64,000 nucleotides of DNA, from positions 124,001 to 188,000 of the forward strand of contig NZ_CP109199.1 of the NCBI RefSeq assembly GCF_036250065.1, given 5' to 3'. The notes under the pieces were generated by a model. The model saw nothing but the letters and a program-made list of their open reading frames with translations. It made no database searches and had not been told where the DNA came from. Source of the DNA: Micromonospora sp. NBC_01699 (GTDB lineage Bacteria > Actinomycetota > Actinomycetes > Mycobacteriales > Micromonosporaceae). Positions 25,309 to 32,752 of this stretch are shown here, piece after piece. Made by a program: the position numbers and the translations under genes. Position 1 is the first letter of the stretch, and each line of letters opens with the position of its first letter.

Positions 25309-25516
25309 TCAGAAAAGGCGGATTCGGTCGAGCGAACCGTCCGGCCGGACGAGCGTGAAGATGTCCGTCGAGAGCCAGGCCGAGCATCAGCGCGGCCAGT
25401 CGCCGGGCCCGGTTCGACATATCGGTACGCCTACCCCGCTGGACAACCGCAAGTCTGGTCAACGCCGCCTCGGCTACCGGGCTCAGGTTGACGGTGATCT
25501 TCATCAGCTCGGTCAT
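25309..25516 (-). pseudogene. Frameshifted ribbon-helix-helix regulator gene
   Basis: From ATG at 25516 (or 25504) the frame reads MKITVNLSPVAEAALTRLAV, then RTDMSNRARRLAALML, the usual pattern of a ribbon-helix-helix antitoxin-like regulator. Near residue 50 the family pattern leaves this frame; one base out of register it continues as IFTLVRPDGSLDRIRLF and stops at 25309-25311, exactly the usual tail. One extra base around GACGGAC (about 25359-25367) would explain it. The uninterrupted original frame instead runs to 25193 into the dehydrogenase region. It may be a true pseudogene, a sequencing error, or a frameshift site. Confidence 0.6.
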
Positions 25517-25838
25517 CGGGTTTTGTGGATCGGCATCCGACCGAGAAACCGTTCGTGGCGGGCACGCGGCTCACCTGCCGTGTCCGCCACCCGGTCCCGC
25601 CCGCCAACTGCCCCAAACTCATGATCCTCGGCCGGTATTCGGCGGTCGGAGCATCGCGCCACGCCGCAGCTCGGGCGTTTCTTCGAGCCGTTGTCGAACG
25701 ATCTTTGGCGATCGGGGCCGACGGCCGGTCCACCAATCGCGAATTGTCCCGAACATCGCGCACCGGTCTGCAATCACTTGACTTGATCAAGGAGGCGGCG
25801 AAGACACGGACATGACCGGCGCCCAGGGGCGGAAGTCG

Positions 25839-25889
25839 CCCCCCGCCCCCGCCCCCGCCCCCGCCCCCGCCCCCCGCCCCCGCCCCCGT
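25839..25889. repeat. CCCCCG tract, G-quadruplex-prone on the minus strand
   Basis: Nine or so consecutive C-runs of five to six bases separated by single G. The complementary strand carries matching G-runs that could form a quadruplex. Such tracts mutate in length and are hard to sequence. Confidence 0.85.
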
Positions 25890-25953
25890 CGATCTAGGGC
25901 ATATACGTGCTTGATGATCTCCGATCACCCCCATTTGCCCTAGATCGACGGGG
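25884..25953. repeat. Perfect 18-bp inverted repeat with nested palindrome
   Basis: Arms at 25884-25901 and 25936-25953 are perfect complements around 34 bases. The centre contains TGATC-TCC-GATCA-like nested symmetry (about 25914-25927). A C-tract lies on its left and a G-tract on its right, so the pairing could extend beyond the arms. It lies just after the DUF4184 gene and could terminate it, but its design suggests a repeat family. Confidence 0.8.
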
Positions 25954-26026
25954 CTGGGGGTGGGGGTGGGGTGGGCGGGGCCGGGGTGGGGGCTCGGGGG
26001 TGGGGGCTCGGGTGGAGGGGGTGGGT

Positions 26027-26821
26027 TCAGGGGGTTGGGGGGAGGGGGTGGTGGGTGTGTTCGGGTTTGGGGGAGAGGGCTAGCCAGGCTAGGGCGCAGC
26101 CCAGGGCTGTGATCAGGCCGGCGCCGCCGCCCCTGGTCAGGACCAGGAACACCGTGACGTACGGGCTGGATTGGGGTAGGTGGGGGCGGGCGCCGAGCAG
26201 GCCGCCGGCGAGCGTGGCGAACCCGATGAAGGCCCACGCCGCGTACGCGACCGGGCGTGCAAGCGGTGCCCGGGTCTCGGTACGCGACTGTGGCGTACTC
26301 GTGAACCACCAGTGGGTGAACCAGCCGGCCAGGGCTGTCGCACCGACGATCGTGCTGGCGTACTGCGCCCAGCGATAGCCGGGCAGCCCGGCGTGGGTGT
26401 CGGCCAGCCAGGCGACGTGGGACGGCCCCCAGCCCAGCAGGTGGGTGAACGAGTCCCAGCCGACGTGGGTCGCGGCGCCGACCGCCAGCGAGGCGGCCAG
26501 CACGCCCAGTTTGCGCCAGCCGCGCAGGTGGAAGGCGAGGCCACGCGGCAGCCGGGGGTCGAGCCGGTCCCGCAGCGCCGCCGGGGCGATGGCGACGGCG
26601 AACGGCGCCAGCACCGCCTGCCACACCCCAAAGGCCACCCCACCCAGGAGTACGTCCACGGTCAGCGCCCCGGCCAGGGTGTGCGTGGTGGTGCCGGAGA
26701 ACGAGGTCGGCAGGAAGTACGGCAGGTCCGGCGTCATGCTGCCGATGACCAGCGCGGACGGCACCAGCCCCGATCGCAGGAACGGCAGTACGGCGGCGGG
26801 GTGGCTACCGGTGAACGGCAT
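26027..26821 (-). CDS. DUF4184 family membrane protein
   Basis: A 264-residue integral membrane protein with about six hydrophobic segments. The start MPFTGSHPAAVLPFLRSG and the following SALVIGSMTPDLPYFLP are hallmarks of DUF4184, as are SFSGTTTHTLAGALTVD and THVGWDSFTHLLGWG. These histidine/aspartate pairs recall membrane-bound metal-dependent hydrolases (YdjM/zinc phospholipase-like), but function is unknown. The last 15 residues (PEHTHHPLPPTP) are encoded by the G-rich tract, so the natural stop may have been moved by repeat expansion. Confidence 0.88.
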   Translation of the reverse strand: MPFTGSHPAAVLPFLRSGLVPSALVIGSMTPDLPYFLPTSFSGTTTHTLAGALTVDVLLGGVAFGVWQAVLAPFAVAIAPAALRDRLDPRLPRGLAFHLRGWRKLGVLAASLAVGAATHVGWDSFTHLLGWGPSHVAWLADTHAGLPGYRWAQYASTIVGATALAGWFTHWWFTSTPQSRTETRAPLARPVAYAAWAFIGFATLAGGLLGARPHLPQSSPYVTVFLVLTRGGGAGLITALGCALAWLALSPKPEHTHHPLPPTP

Positions 26822-27041
26822 GGCTCCTCCGATCCGCGCGGCGGTACGTGGCCGGTCCTCTCCAGCTAACCGCCACGGGGGCGGGCGCGGGGTGTCGGAG
26901 GGCAGCCATCAGCCATTCGTGAAACGGATGATCCGTCCAATCGGCGCGAATCGCCGGCTGTTTCGCCGTACCGTTTGAGGTCTGCCCCACGATGTTGGCC
27001 GCGCCTGGTCGATCGGCCTCCGGGTGCGGCAGCATGGACGG

Positions 27042-27938
27042 GTGCATGAGGGTACGGCCGAGAAGTGCGCCGAGCTGGCCGGGTCGCTGGCCGGCGGCGG
27101 TGTCGTGGTGCTCAGCGGCGCGGGCCTCTCCACCGACTCGGGGATCCCGGACTACCGGGGCCCGAGCGGCGCGCTGGTACGCACCAGCCCGATGACCTAC
27201 CAGACCTTCACCGGGGATCCGCTGGCCCGACGGCGCTACTGGGCGCGCAGCTTCCTCGGCTGGCGACGGATGGCCCGGACCCGGCCGAACACCGGCCACC
27301 GCGCGGTCGCCCAGTTGCAGCGGCGCGGGCTGGTGACCGGCGTCGTGACCCAGAACGTGGACGGCCTGCACCAGGCGGGCGGCGCCGACCGGGTGGTCGA
27401 GCTGCATGGCAGCCTGGCCAGGGTGATCTGCCTCGGCTGCGGTGACCTGACCTCGCGGGCCGAACTGGACCGACGCCTCGGCCTGGCCAATCCCCGGTTC
27501 GACGCGCAGGCGACGGCGATCAACCCGGACGGCGACGTGGATCTGTCCGACCACGAGGTCGACCGGTTCCGGATGGTTCCGTGTACGGCGTGCGACGGCG
27601 ACACGCTCAAGCCGGACGTGGTCTTCTTCGGCGAGACGGTGCCGCCCGACCGGGTACGGGAGTGTTTCGACCTGGTGGAGAAGGCCAGGATGCTGCTGGT
27701 GCTCGGCTCGTCGTTGGCGGTGATGTCGGGCCGCCGGTTTGTCATCCGGGCGGCGAAACTCGGCATCCCGGTGATGATCGTGAACCAGGGGCCGACCCGG
27801 GGCGAGACGTACTCTGCGCTCACCATCGATGCCCCGCTCGGGGTGGTGCTGCCGGAACTCGTCCGACTGTGCCCGGAGTCGCTGGCGGTACGGCTGCCGG
27901 CCGAGCCGGGACCGTCGACCCGGCCCGTACTGACCTGA
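27042..27938 (+). CDS. Sirtuin, NAD-dependent protein deacylase
   Basis: Removes acyl groups from lysines using NAD. Motifs are GAGLSTDSGIPDYRG (NAD binding), VTQNVDGLHQAGGADRVVELHG (catalytic His in the last residues), a zinc site with CLGC and CTAC, PDVVFFGE, and LGSSLAVMSG. About 298 residues, somewhat longer than minimal bacterial CobB because the small domain has an insert near RLGLANPRFDAQA. GTG at 27042 is preferred; a CAGCAT box lies six bases before it. GTG at 27024 is in frame and would add six residues. Confidence 0.93.
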   Translation: MHEGTAEKCAELAGSLAGGGVVVLSGAGLSTDSGIPDYRGPSGALVRTSPMTYQTFTGDPLARRRYWARSFLGWRRMARTRPNTGHRAVAQLQRRGLVTGVVTQNVDGLHQAGGADRVVELHGSLARVICLGCGDLTSRAELDRRLGLANPRFDAQATAINPDGDVDLSDHEVDRFRMVPCTACDGDTLKPDVVFFGETVPPDRVRECFDLVEKARMLLVLGSSLAVMSGRRFVIRAAKLGIPVMIVNQGPTRGETYSALTIDAPLGVVLPELVRLCPESLAVRLPAEPGPSTRPVLT

Positions 27939-28041
27939 TCCTCCGGGGGACGTACGCGGGTGCGAGTTTTGTCGTCCCTGCGCGCCCTCACGGTGCGGCC
28001 GGGCATGCTGCACAAGGGAAGGGCTCCGAAGGAGGCGCAGC

Positions 28042-28353
28042 GTGCCGGACTACGACGATGACTGGACCGACGATCAACGCGGGCTGTACGACGCGTGTTA
28101 CTCGATCGGCCACGACTGGGCGACAGACCAGGTGACCTCCGCGGACGACCTCCAGCAGGTGCTGAATCTGGCCGAGGCGGACGAGGACGATCTCGGTGAT
28201 GTCGAGCTGGACTACCCGCCGCTGGTCGACGCGGTGGCGGAGGCGACCGGGGAGACGGTCACCAGCGTGACCGCCGACCACGACGATCCCGCCTTCCGGG
28301 GCTTCGTCGACGGCGCCCGCGACGGCGCCGCCGAGGACGTCTTCGGCCTCTGA
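28042..28353 (+). CDS. Acidic protein of unknown function, 103 residues
   Basis: Very rich in Asp and Glu (start MPDYDDDWTDDQRGLYDACY, ends AAEDVFGL), soluble, no known motif. GAAGGAGG lies about eight bases upstream of GTG at 28042, a strong ribosome site. It stands alone and is convergent with the PP2C gene, separated by a long perfect stem-loop. It could be a binding or inhibitor protein; nothing more can be said. Confidence 0.75.
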   Translation: MPDYDDDWTDDQRGLYDACYSIGHDWATDQVTSADDLQQVLNLAEADEDDLGDVELDYPPLVDAVAEATGETVTSVTADHDDPAFRGFVDGARDGAAEDVFGL

Positions 28354-28367
28354 GGCAGACCTTTCAG

Positions 28368-28415
28368 GATCCCGAAGAGTTCGGCCGACGATCGCGAGCC
28401 GAACTCTTCGGGATC
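28368..28415. terminator. Perfect 18-bp stem-loop between convergent genes
   Basis: Arms 28368-28385 and 28398-28415 are exact complements with a 12-base loop. It lies between the acidic-protein gene and the PP2C gene, so it can serve as a bidirectional terminator. There is no T-tract on either side. Confidence 0.85.
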
Positions 28416-28432
28416 ACGAGGCGGACCGGGGC

Positions 28433-29152
28433 TTAGGCGGAGAGGAGGTCGGCGATGATGACCGTGACGTTGTCGGGGGCGCCGCCCTGGTGGGCGAGCT
28501 TGACCAGCTGTTCCGCGCACTGCCGGGGCTCCACGTGCTGGGCCAGCGCCTCGCCGATGGCGTCGTCGTCGACCACGTCGGAGAGGCCGTCGCTGCACAG
28601 CAGCAGCCGGTCGCCGGCCACCACCGGTACGACCACGGTCGCCGGGACGAGTTCGCCGCCCTGCACCGCCTGGGTGATGAGCGAACGCTGCGGGTGCCGG
28701 TGGGCCTGCTCCGGGGTCAGCGCGCCCCGGTCCACCAGTTCCTGGACGAAGGTGTCGTCCCTGGTCAACTGGTAGAAGTTCGGGTCGCGGGCGAGGTAGC
28801 AGCGGGAGTCGCCCACATGCAGCACGGAGAGCCGGTCGTCGGTGAGCAGCACGGCGGTGACCGTGGTGCCCAGACCGGTGCGGCTCGGGTCGGACCGGCC
28901 GGTCTCGGCGATCTGCCGGTTGGCCACCAGGAGCGCCTCGGTGAGTGCGGTCATGGGGTCGCCGTCGATCGGGGCCCGGTCCAGCGGTAACAGGTTCCGG
29001 ATCACGATCTCGCTGGCGACCTCGCCGGCCGGCTGCCCGCCGACGCCGTCGGCGACCACGAGCAACCGGTCGCCGGCAAGGGCGGCGTCCTCATTGTTCG
29101 TGCGGACCAGGCCGGGATCGCTGACGATCGCGGTACGCAGGCGCAGGTTCAT
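28433..29152 (-). CDS. PP2C-family serine/threonine phosphatase
   Basis: A soluble 239-residue Mn/Mg-dependent phosphatase (PstP-like catalytic domain without a membrane anchor). Motifs include SDPGLVRTNNEDAAL, LLVVADGVGGQPAGE (metal aspartates), HVGDSRCYLAR, LLLCSDGLSDVV and GAPDNVTVIIADL. No Ser/Thr kinase gene is adjacent. ATG at 29152 is chosen because a CATGCT box ends seven bases before it; ATG at 29164 is in frame. It is divergent from a LuxR regulator gene. Confidence 0.93.
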   Translation of the reverse strand: MNLRLRTAIVSDPGLVRTNNEDAALAGDRLLVVADGVGGQPAGEVASEIVIRNLLPLDRAPIDGDPMTALTEALLVANRQIAETGRSDPSRTGLGTTVTAVLLTDDRLSVLHVGDSRCYLARDPNFYQLTRDDTFVQELVDRGALTPEQAHRHPQRSLITQAVQGGELVPATVVVPVVAGDRLLLCSDGLSDVVDDDAIGEALAQHVEPRQCAEQLVKLAHQGGAPDNVTVIIADLLSA

Positions 29153-29188
29153 GCCGTGCAGCATGCCAAGCGGAGCACCGAATCGTCT

Positions 29189-29206
29189 CTACGCACTGTT
29201 GCGTAG
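29189..29206. promoter_or_regulatory. Candidate operator overlapping the LuxR gene promoter
   Basis: Perfect inverted repeat CTACGCA-CTGT-TGCGTAG. Its right arm overlaps TAGGGT (29204-29209), the -10 box that ends six bases before the regulator start. A bound protein would block this promoter and may also affect the divergent PP2C gene. Confidence 0.55.
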
Positions 29207-29215
29207 GGTTGGTCC

Positions 29216-30253
29216 ATGATGCCGGTCGCCATGGTCGGGCGCGTCGGTGAGCTGACCGAGCTTGCCCGCGCCTGGTCCAGCCTGGCCGGATCGGTGACGC
29301 CGGCCCGCCGTACGGTGGTGATCACCGGTGCGGCCGGGGTGGGCAAGAGCCTGTTGGTCGCCGCCGCGCTGGACGGGTTCGCCGACCCTCGGCCGAGCGT
29401 GGTGCTGTTCGGTACGGCGCGGGTGCACAGTCCGGCGCCGTACGACTGGCTGGCCGCGGTGCTCAGTGGGCGGGACACGGCCGGTCTGCCGTTGCCCGCC
29501 GACGCGCTGGCCTGGCTGGCCCAGCACCCCAACGCACCCCGCGAGCGGTACGCCCCCGGCACGCTGCTGCGGCTGGCCGTGGCGACCGTACGGGCGCTGG
29601 TCGGGGCGGGGCCGGCGGTGATCGTCGTCGAGGACCTGCACGCGCTCGACCCGGCGAGCCTGAACCTGATCGGCGAGCTGGCCGCCGCGCCGGAGTTGCC
29701 GGCGTTGCTGGTGGTCGCCAGCCGGCCGCCGGAGACCGCCCTCGCGCCGGAGCTGGCCGCGCGTACGCTGGCCCGCCTCACCGGCGCGCCCGGTGCCGTA
29801 CGGCAGCACCTCGGCGCGTTGACGGCCGACCAGGTGGCGGCGGTGCTGGCCCAGGTGTACCCGGACGGGACGGTCGAGCGGCACCTGGTCGAGGCGGTAC
29901 GGGAGCGGACCGGCGGTAACCCGTACCGGCTCACCGAGTTGCTCGCGACGCGGGGCGGGCACGGGCCCGACGGGCTGCTCGGGGAGCCGCCGCCGGAGCA
30001 TCCGCGGTTGTCGGCGGAGCCGATCGGGGCGGAACTGGTCGGGGCGGAGCTGACCGCGCGGGAGATCGAGGTGCTCGGCTGTCTGGCCGCCGGGATGTCG
30101 AACAAGCAGGTGGCGAGATCATTGGGTATCTCGGTCCGGACGGTCACCGTGCACGTGTCCAACCTGCTGCGCAAGACCGGCTCCGCGTCGCGTACGGAGG
30201 CGGCCCTCTGGGCGGTCCGCCGGCAGTTGACCGGACCGACCCAGTCGGTCTGA
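29216..30253 (+). CDS. AAA ATPase/LuxR-type transcriptional regulator
   Basis: A 345-residue regulator. The N-terminal part is an ATPase domain with Walker A GAAGVGKS (residues about 38-45) and Walker B VIVVEDLHALD (near 139-149). The C-terminal LuxR/GerE helix-turn-helix is LTAREIEVLGCLAAGMSNKQVARSLGISVRTVTVHVSNLLRKTG (about residues 280-323). It is much shorter than LAL-type regulators, as the tetratricopeptide-like middle part is missing. TAGGGT lies six bases upstream of ATG 29216, so the start is probably leaderless. Target genes are unknown; the divergent PP2C gene is a candidate. Confidence 0.9.
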   Translation: MMPVAMVGRVGELTELARAWSSLAGSVTPARRTVVITGAAGVGKSLLVAAALDGFADPRPSVVLFGTARVHSPAPYDWLAAVLSGRDTAGLPLPADALAWLAQHPNAPRERYAPGTLLRLAVATVRALVGAGPAVIVVEDLHALDPASLNLIGELAAAPELPALLVVASRPPETALAPELAARTLARLTGAPGAVRQHLGALTADQVAAVLAQVYPDGTVERHLVEAVRERTGGNPYRLTELLATRGGHGPDGLLGEPPPEHPRLSAEPIGAELVGAELTAREIEVLGCLAAGMSNKQVARSLGISVRTVTVHVSNLLRKTGSASRTEAALWAVRRQLTGPTQSV

Positions 30254-30287
30254 CCCGACCGCTCCGACCCAGCCCCTGGCCAGCACC

Positions 30288-30665
30288 TCAGTGGACTTCG
30301 GTGATGAGTCGGGTCCGGTCGACGGTCAGCTCCACCACGTCCTGGTTGACCTTCGCGATCTGGTCGGCCTCGACGTAGAGGTCCTGGGTGAGGATCCCCC
30401 GGCTGTCCACCTTCAGATAGCCGGTCCGCAGCAGCCGCGCCGCCAGGTCCGGCGGTACGTCGGGCTCGTCCCCGTTCTCGGTGTGCGGCACGCCGGCGCC
30501 GAGTACGCCGTCACCGGTCGGCGGGTCCTGGGCGGTCACCGCGTTCGGGTCACCCAGTCGGACCGCGACGACGGTGCCCACCTCCTCACCGCCCGGATCG
30601 ACCACCCGCATACCGTTGGTCACCTGGGCGATGGGTTCGGTGCTGTTCGGGACATTGGTGTGCAT
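30288..30665 (-). CDS. PRC-barrel-like/DUF2171-like protein
   Basis: A 125-residue soluble protein. VTNGMRVVDPGGEEVGTVVAVRLGDP resembles the opening of PRC-barrel or DUF2171 domains, which bind proteins or ligands. A second beta-like part, GYLKVDSRGILTQDLYVEADQI, follows after an acidic linker. Function is not established. It is convergent with the LuxR gene and follows the 84-residue gene by 21 bases on the same strand, so it might be cotranscribed with that LexA-box gene. Confidence 0.65.
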   Translation of the reverse strand: MHTNVPNSTEPIAQVTNGMRVVDPGGEEVGTVVAVRLGDPNAVTAQDPPTGDGVLGAGVPHTENGDEPDVPPDLAARLLRTGYLKVDSRGILTQDLYVEADQIAKVNQDVVELTVDRTRLITEVH

Positions 30666-30686
30666 GTCTGGGCGATTCCCGCCCGG

Positions 30687-30941
30687 TCAGCCGGTTAAAC
30701 CACCGCTGCCGAGTCCGGGTGGTCGGGCCGAGAGTTCCCGCCAGGTGTCCGGTCCGACCAGCAGGCCGCGCACCGCCTCGTACGCCTCGTCCTCGCTGTC
30801 GTACTCGTAGAACCGGGAGATCCCCTCGGCGCCGCCGGCCCGCTGCTCCAGGTGCCACTGGTCGGCGTCGGCCCGCAGGTAGACATCGCGTCGTGCGAGG
30901 TGTCCCCATTTGCCGTTCCACCAGTGCTTCCGCTGTTCCAT
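30687..30941 (-). CDS. 84-residue protein of unknown function under a LexA-type box
   Basis: A small soluble protein with start MEQRKHWWNGKWGHLARRDV, an aromatic-rich N-terminal half (WHLEQRAGG) and an acidic helix YDSEDEAYEAVRGLLVG. No family is recognised. Immediately upstream is a 32-bp perfect palindrome (30946-30977) containing TCGAAC-ACGT-GTTCGA, the actinobacterial LexA (SOS) box. The -10 box TAGGGT (complement of 30948-30953) lies inside it, six bases from the ATG, so LexA would directly block transcription. The protein is therefore a good candidate for a DNA-damage-induced factor. The DUF2171-like gene follows and may be in the same transcript. Confidence 0.75.
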   Translation of the reverse strand: MEQRKHWWNGKWGHLARRDVYLRADADQWHLEQRAGGAEGISRFYEYDSEDEAYEAVRGLLVGPDTWRELSARPPGLGSGGLTG

Positions 30942-30945
30942 GATC

Positions 30946-30977
30946 GCACCCTATCGAACACGTGTTCGATAGGGTGC
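30946..30977. promoter_or_regulatory. LexA/SOS box in a 32-bp perfect palindrome
   Basis: The 16-bp arms meet without a spacer. The core at 30954-30969 is TCGAACACGTGTTCGA, an exact match to the consensus TCGAAC-N4-GTTCGA used by LexA in mycobacteria and other actinobacteria. It covers the -10 box of the 84-residue gene. The mscL stop lies on the other side, so only the small gene (and its downstream neighbour) is positioned to be controlled. Confidence 0.82.
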
Positions 30978-31006
30978 GGGGAGGGGGAAAGTCGGTGACC
31001 GGCGGC

Positions 31007-31528
31007 TCAGCGACCGGCCGAGGGGTACTCCCGGCCGGCGGGCGGGTAGTCCCGGCCGGTCAGGTCGTCGAACGACTCCCGGTGCTGCGCCGGCACCCGA
31101 CCGCCGGCCACCAGCGCGTCGCGGATCTCGGTCAGCAGCTTGACCTCCTCGCTCGGCGCGGCCGGCGGCGGCTCCTCGCCCCGCCGGCGCCGCTCGGCCA
31201 GCTTGTTCAGCGGCAGCACGACCAGGAAGTACAGCACCGCGGCCGTGATGAAGAAGGTGACCACCGCGTTGATGAAGGCGGCCCAGTCGAACACGACGCC
31301 GGCGACCTTCCAGGCGCCCGGGGTGGCCGCGGCTTCCGTGCCGGGGGCGGCGGGCGAGCCGGCCGGGGCCGGGCTGGCCGCCGAACCGCCCATCAGTTGG
31401 ATCAGAGGCTTGAGGAACGACAGGGTGAGCTGGTTGACCACGGTGGTGAAGGCCGCGCCGATGACGATGCCGACCGCGAGGTCGACGACGTTGCCACGCA
31501 TGATGAAGTCTTTGAAACCCTTGAGCAT
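31007..31528 (-). CDS. mscL: Large-conductance mechanosensitive channel
   Basis: A pentameric membrane channel that opens under high membrane tension to release solutes after hypo-osmotic shock. MLKGFKDFIMRGNVVDLAVGIVIGAAFTTVVNQL is the conserved N-terminal helix and pore-lining segment; the second membrane helix is AAFINAVVTFFITAAVLYFLVVLPLNKL. The C-terminal bundle EVKLLTEIRDAL is present. At 173 residues it is longer than E. coli MscL (136) owing to an Ala/Pro/Gly-rich insert in the outer loop and an extra tail. ATG at 31528 has GGAG six bases upstream; a longer in-frame start at 31564 is less likely. Confidence 0.96.
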   Translation of the reverse strand: MLKGFKDFIMRGNVVDLAVGIVIGAAFTTVVNQLTLSFLKPLIQLMGGSAASPAPAGSPAAPGTEAAATPGAWKVAGVVFDWAAFINAVVTFFITAAVLYFLVVLPLNKLAERRRRGEEPPPAAPSEEVKLLTEIRDALVAGGRVPAQHRESFDDLTGRDYPPAGREYPSAGR

Positions 31529-31657
31529 TCGCGTCTCCGAAAGGTTGGCGGTGTCGACCGACAACCTATGCCCCGTCGGGGGCGCGCGGAAAAGTGCCGC
31601 CTGGCCCGCCGTGTGGCGGACCAGGCGGTGATTGCGTCATGACCGGGCGTTTGGCGG

Positions 31658-32014
31658 CTACGACGAGGCGGGAGTCTGGTCCGCCGCGATGGCCTGTTCC
31701 ACCGAGGGATGCGTCTGCAACACCTCGACCAGGCCGCTGACCTCCAGGATGCGCAACACGCCGCGCTGCGGTGCGGCGAGTCGGACCACCCCGCCGGCCT
31801 CGTCACTGCTGTTCTTCGCACGGACGAAGACGGAGAGTCCGGTCGAGTCGCAGAAGGTCAGCTCGGACAGGTCGAAGACCAGCCGGCTGTTGCCCCGGTC
31901 GAGCAGATCCGTGATCTCGTCCTGCAACTGGGGCGCCGTGGCCATGTCCAGCTCGCCCGCGACCGCCACGACGACCACGTCGCCGCGCTGCTCGGTGTGC
32001 ACCGTCAAGGACAT
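31658..32014 (-). CDS. STAS-domain anti-anti-sigma factor
   Basis: A 118-residue SpoIIAA/RsbV-type protein. Its phosphorylation site region is FDLSELTFCDSTGLSVFVRA, with Ser in the usual DSTGL context. In partner switching an unphosphorylated protein of this type binds the RsbW-like anti-sigma kinase and frees a stress sigma factor; a PP2C phosphatase reactivates it. ATG at 32014 has AGGAGG six bases upstream. No adjacent kinase gene is present. Candidates for partners in the window are the osaC-like protein (42137-44191) and the PP2C proteins. Confidence 0.93.
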   Translation of the reverse strand: MSLTVHTEQRGDVVVVAVAGELDMATAPQLQDEITDLLDRGNSRLVFDLSELTFCDSTGLSVFVRAKNSSDEAGGVVRLAAPQRGVLRILEVSGLVEVLQTHPSVEQAIAADQTPASS

Positions 32015-32186
32015 TCGCGACCTCCTGTTATCGATCAAACGGTACTCCACCGTCGGGTTCGGTGGCAGGACCGCACGCCCTACTTGGCGTGCTCATCTTC
32101 CTAGCCGGGCGACGACCGGAGGCAGGCGCCCCCGGTGGAGCCGGCAGCCGGCCGGTGCGTCGGGTACGGCACGAGGGCTTGACCGT

Positions 32187-32209
32187 CACTATTCATTCAG
32201 TGAATAGTG
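32187..32209. promoter_or_regulatory. Candidate PadR operator
   Basis: Perfect inverted repeat CACTATTCA-TTCAG-TGAATAGTG, seven bases upstream of the PadR ATG at 32216. Its right arm overlaps AATAGT (32203-32208), the likely -10 box, suggesting that PadR represses its own operon. Confidence 0.6.
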
Positions 32210-32215
32210 GGGTCC

Positions 32216-32752
32216 ATGTCGACGGCACAGGTGCTGCTCGGGCTGCTCGCCGCCGGCCCGCAGCACGGATACGAGCTCAAACGGGCCCATGACGAGCGCC
32301 TGCCGCGTACCAAGCCGCTGGGGTACGGGCAGGTCTACGCCACGCTCGGCCGGCTCACCCGGGACGGCCTGGTCACACCGGTCGGGCAGGACCGCGACGG
32401 CGGGCCCGACCGCACGTCGTACGCGCTCACCGACGCCGGGCGGGCGGCGCTCGACTCCTGGCTGGAGGCGGTCGAACCACCGGCGCCGTACGTGAGCAGT
32501 GCGCTGTTCGCCAAGGCCACGGTGGCGCTGCTGGTGGTCGGTGCCGACCGGACCCGTGAGTACCTGGTAGCGGAACGACAGGCGCACACCGTCCGACTGC
32601 GCGAACTGACCCGGGTCAAGACGGATGCCACGGCCAGCCTCGCCGAGATCATCGCCGCCGACTTCGCCATCGTCCATCTCGACGCCGACCTGCGGTGGCT
32701 GCAAACCACCCTGGAACGCGTCTCCGACTGGCACCGGGAGGTGCGGCCATGA
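32216..32752 (+). CDS. PadR family transcriptional regulator
   Basis: A 178-residue winged-helix repressor with a C-terminal dimerisation helix. VLLGLLAAGPQHGYELKRAHDERL and GYGQVYATLGRLTRDGLVTP form the PadR DNA-binding domain (residues about 7-60). The ATG at 32216 lies just after an operator-like palindrome; GTG at 32207 is in frame. It overlaps the ABC ATPase gene by ATGA. PadR-controlled ABC exporters typically respond to toxic small molecules, so this gene likely senses the transported compound. Confidence 0.93.
   Translation: MSTAQVLLGLLAAGPQHGYELKRAHDERLPRTKPLGYGQVYATLGRLTRDGLVTPVGQDRDGGPDRTSYALTDAGRAALDSWLEAVEPPAPYVSSALFAKATVALLVVGADRTREYLVAERQAHTVRLRELTRVKTDATASLAEIIAADFAIVHLDADLRWLQTTLERVSDWHREVRP

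Larger units (their letters stand above)
25517..26026. other. 510-bp gap with a C/G-tract palindromic element
   Basis: 25517-25838 has lower GC and no convincing gene; a 96-codon plus-strand frame there has no family features. From 25839 a C5G-type tract runs to about 25889, then a perfect 18-bp inverted repeat, then G-rich sequence that continues into the DUF4184 coding end. This part is described separately. Confidence 0.6.

Noticed and set aside
25525-25815. 96-codon plus-strand frame
   Set aside because: No ribosome site, no family resemblance, and third-position GC is not gene-like.
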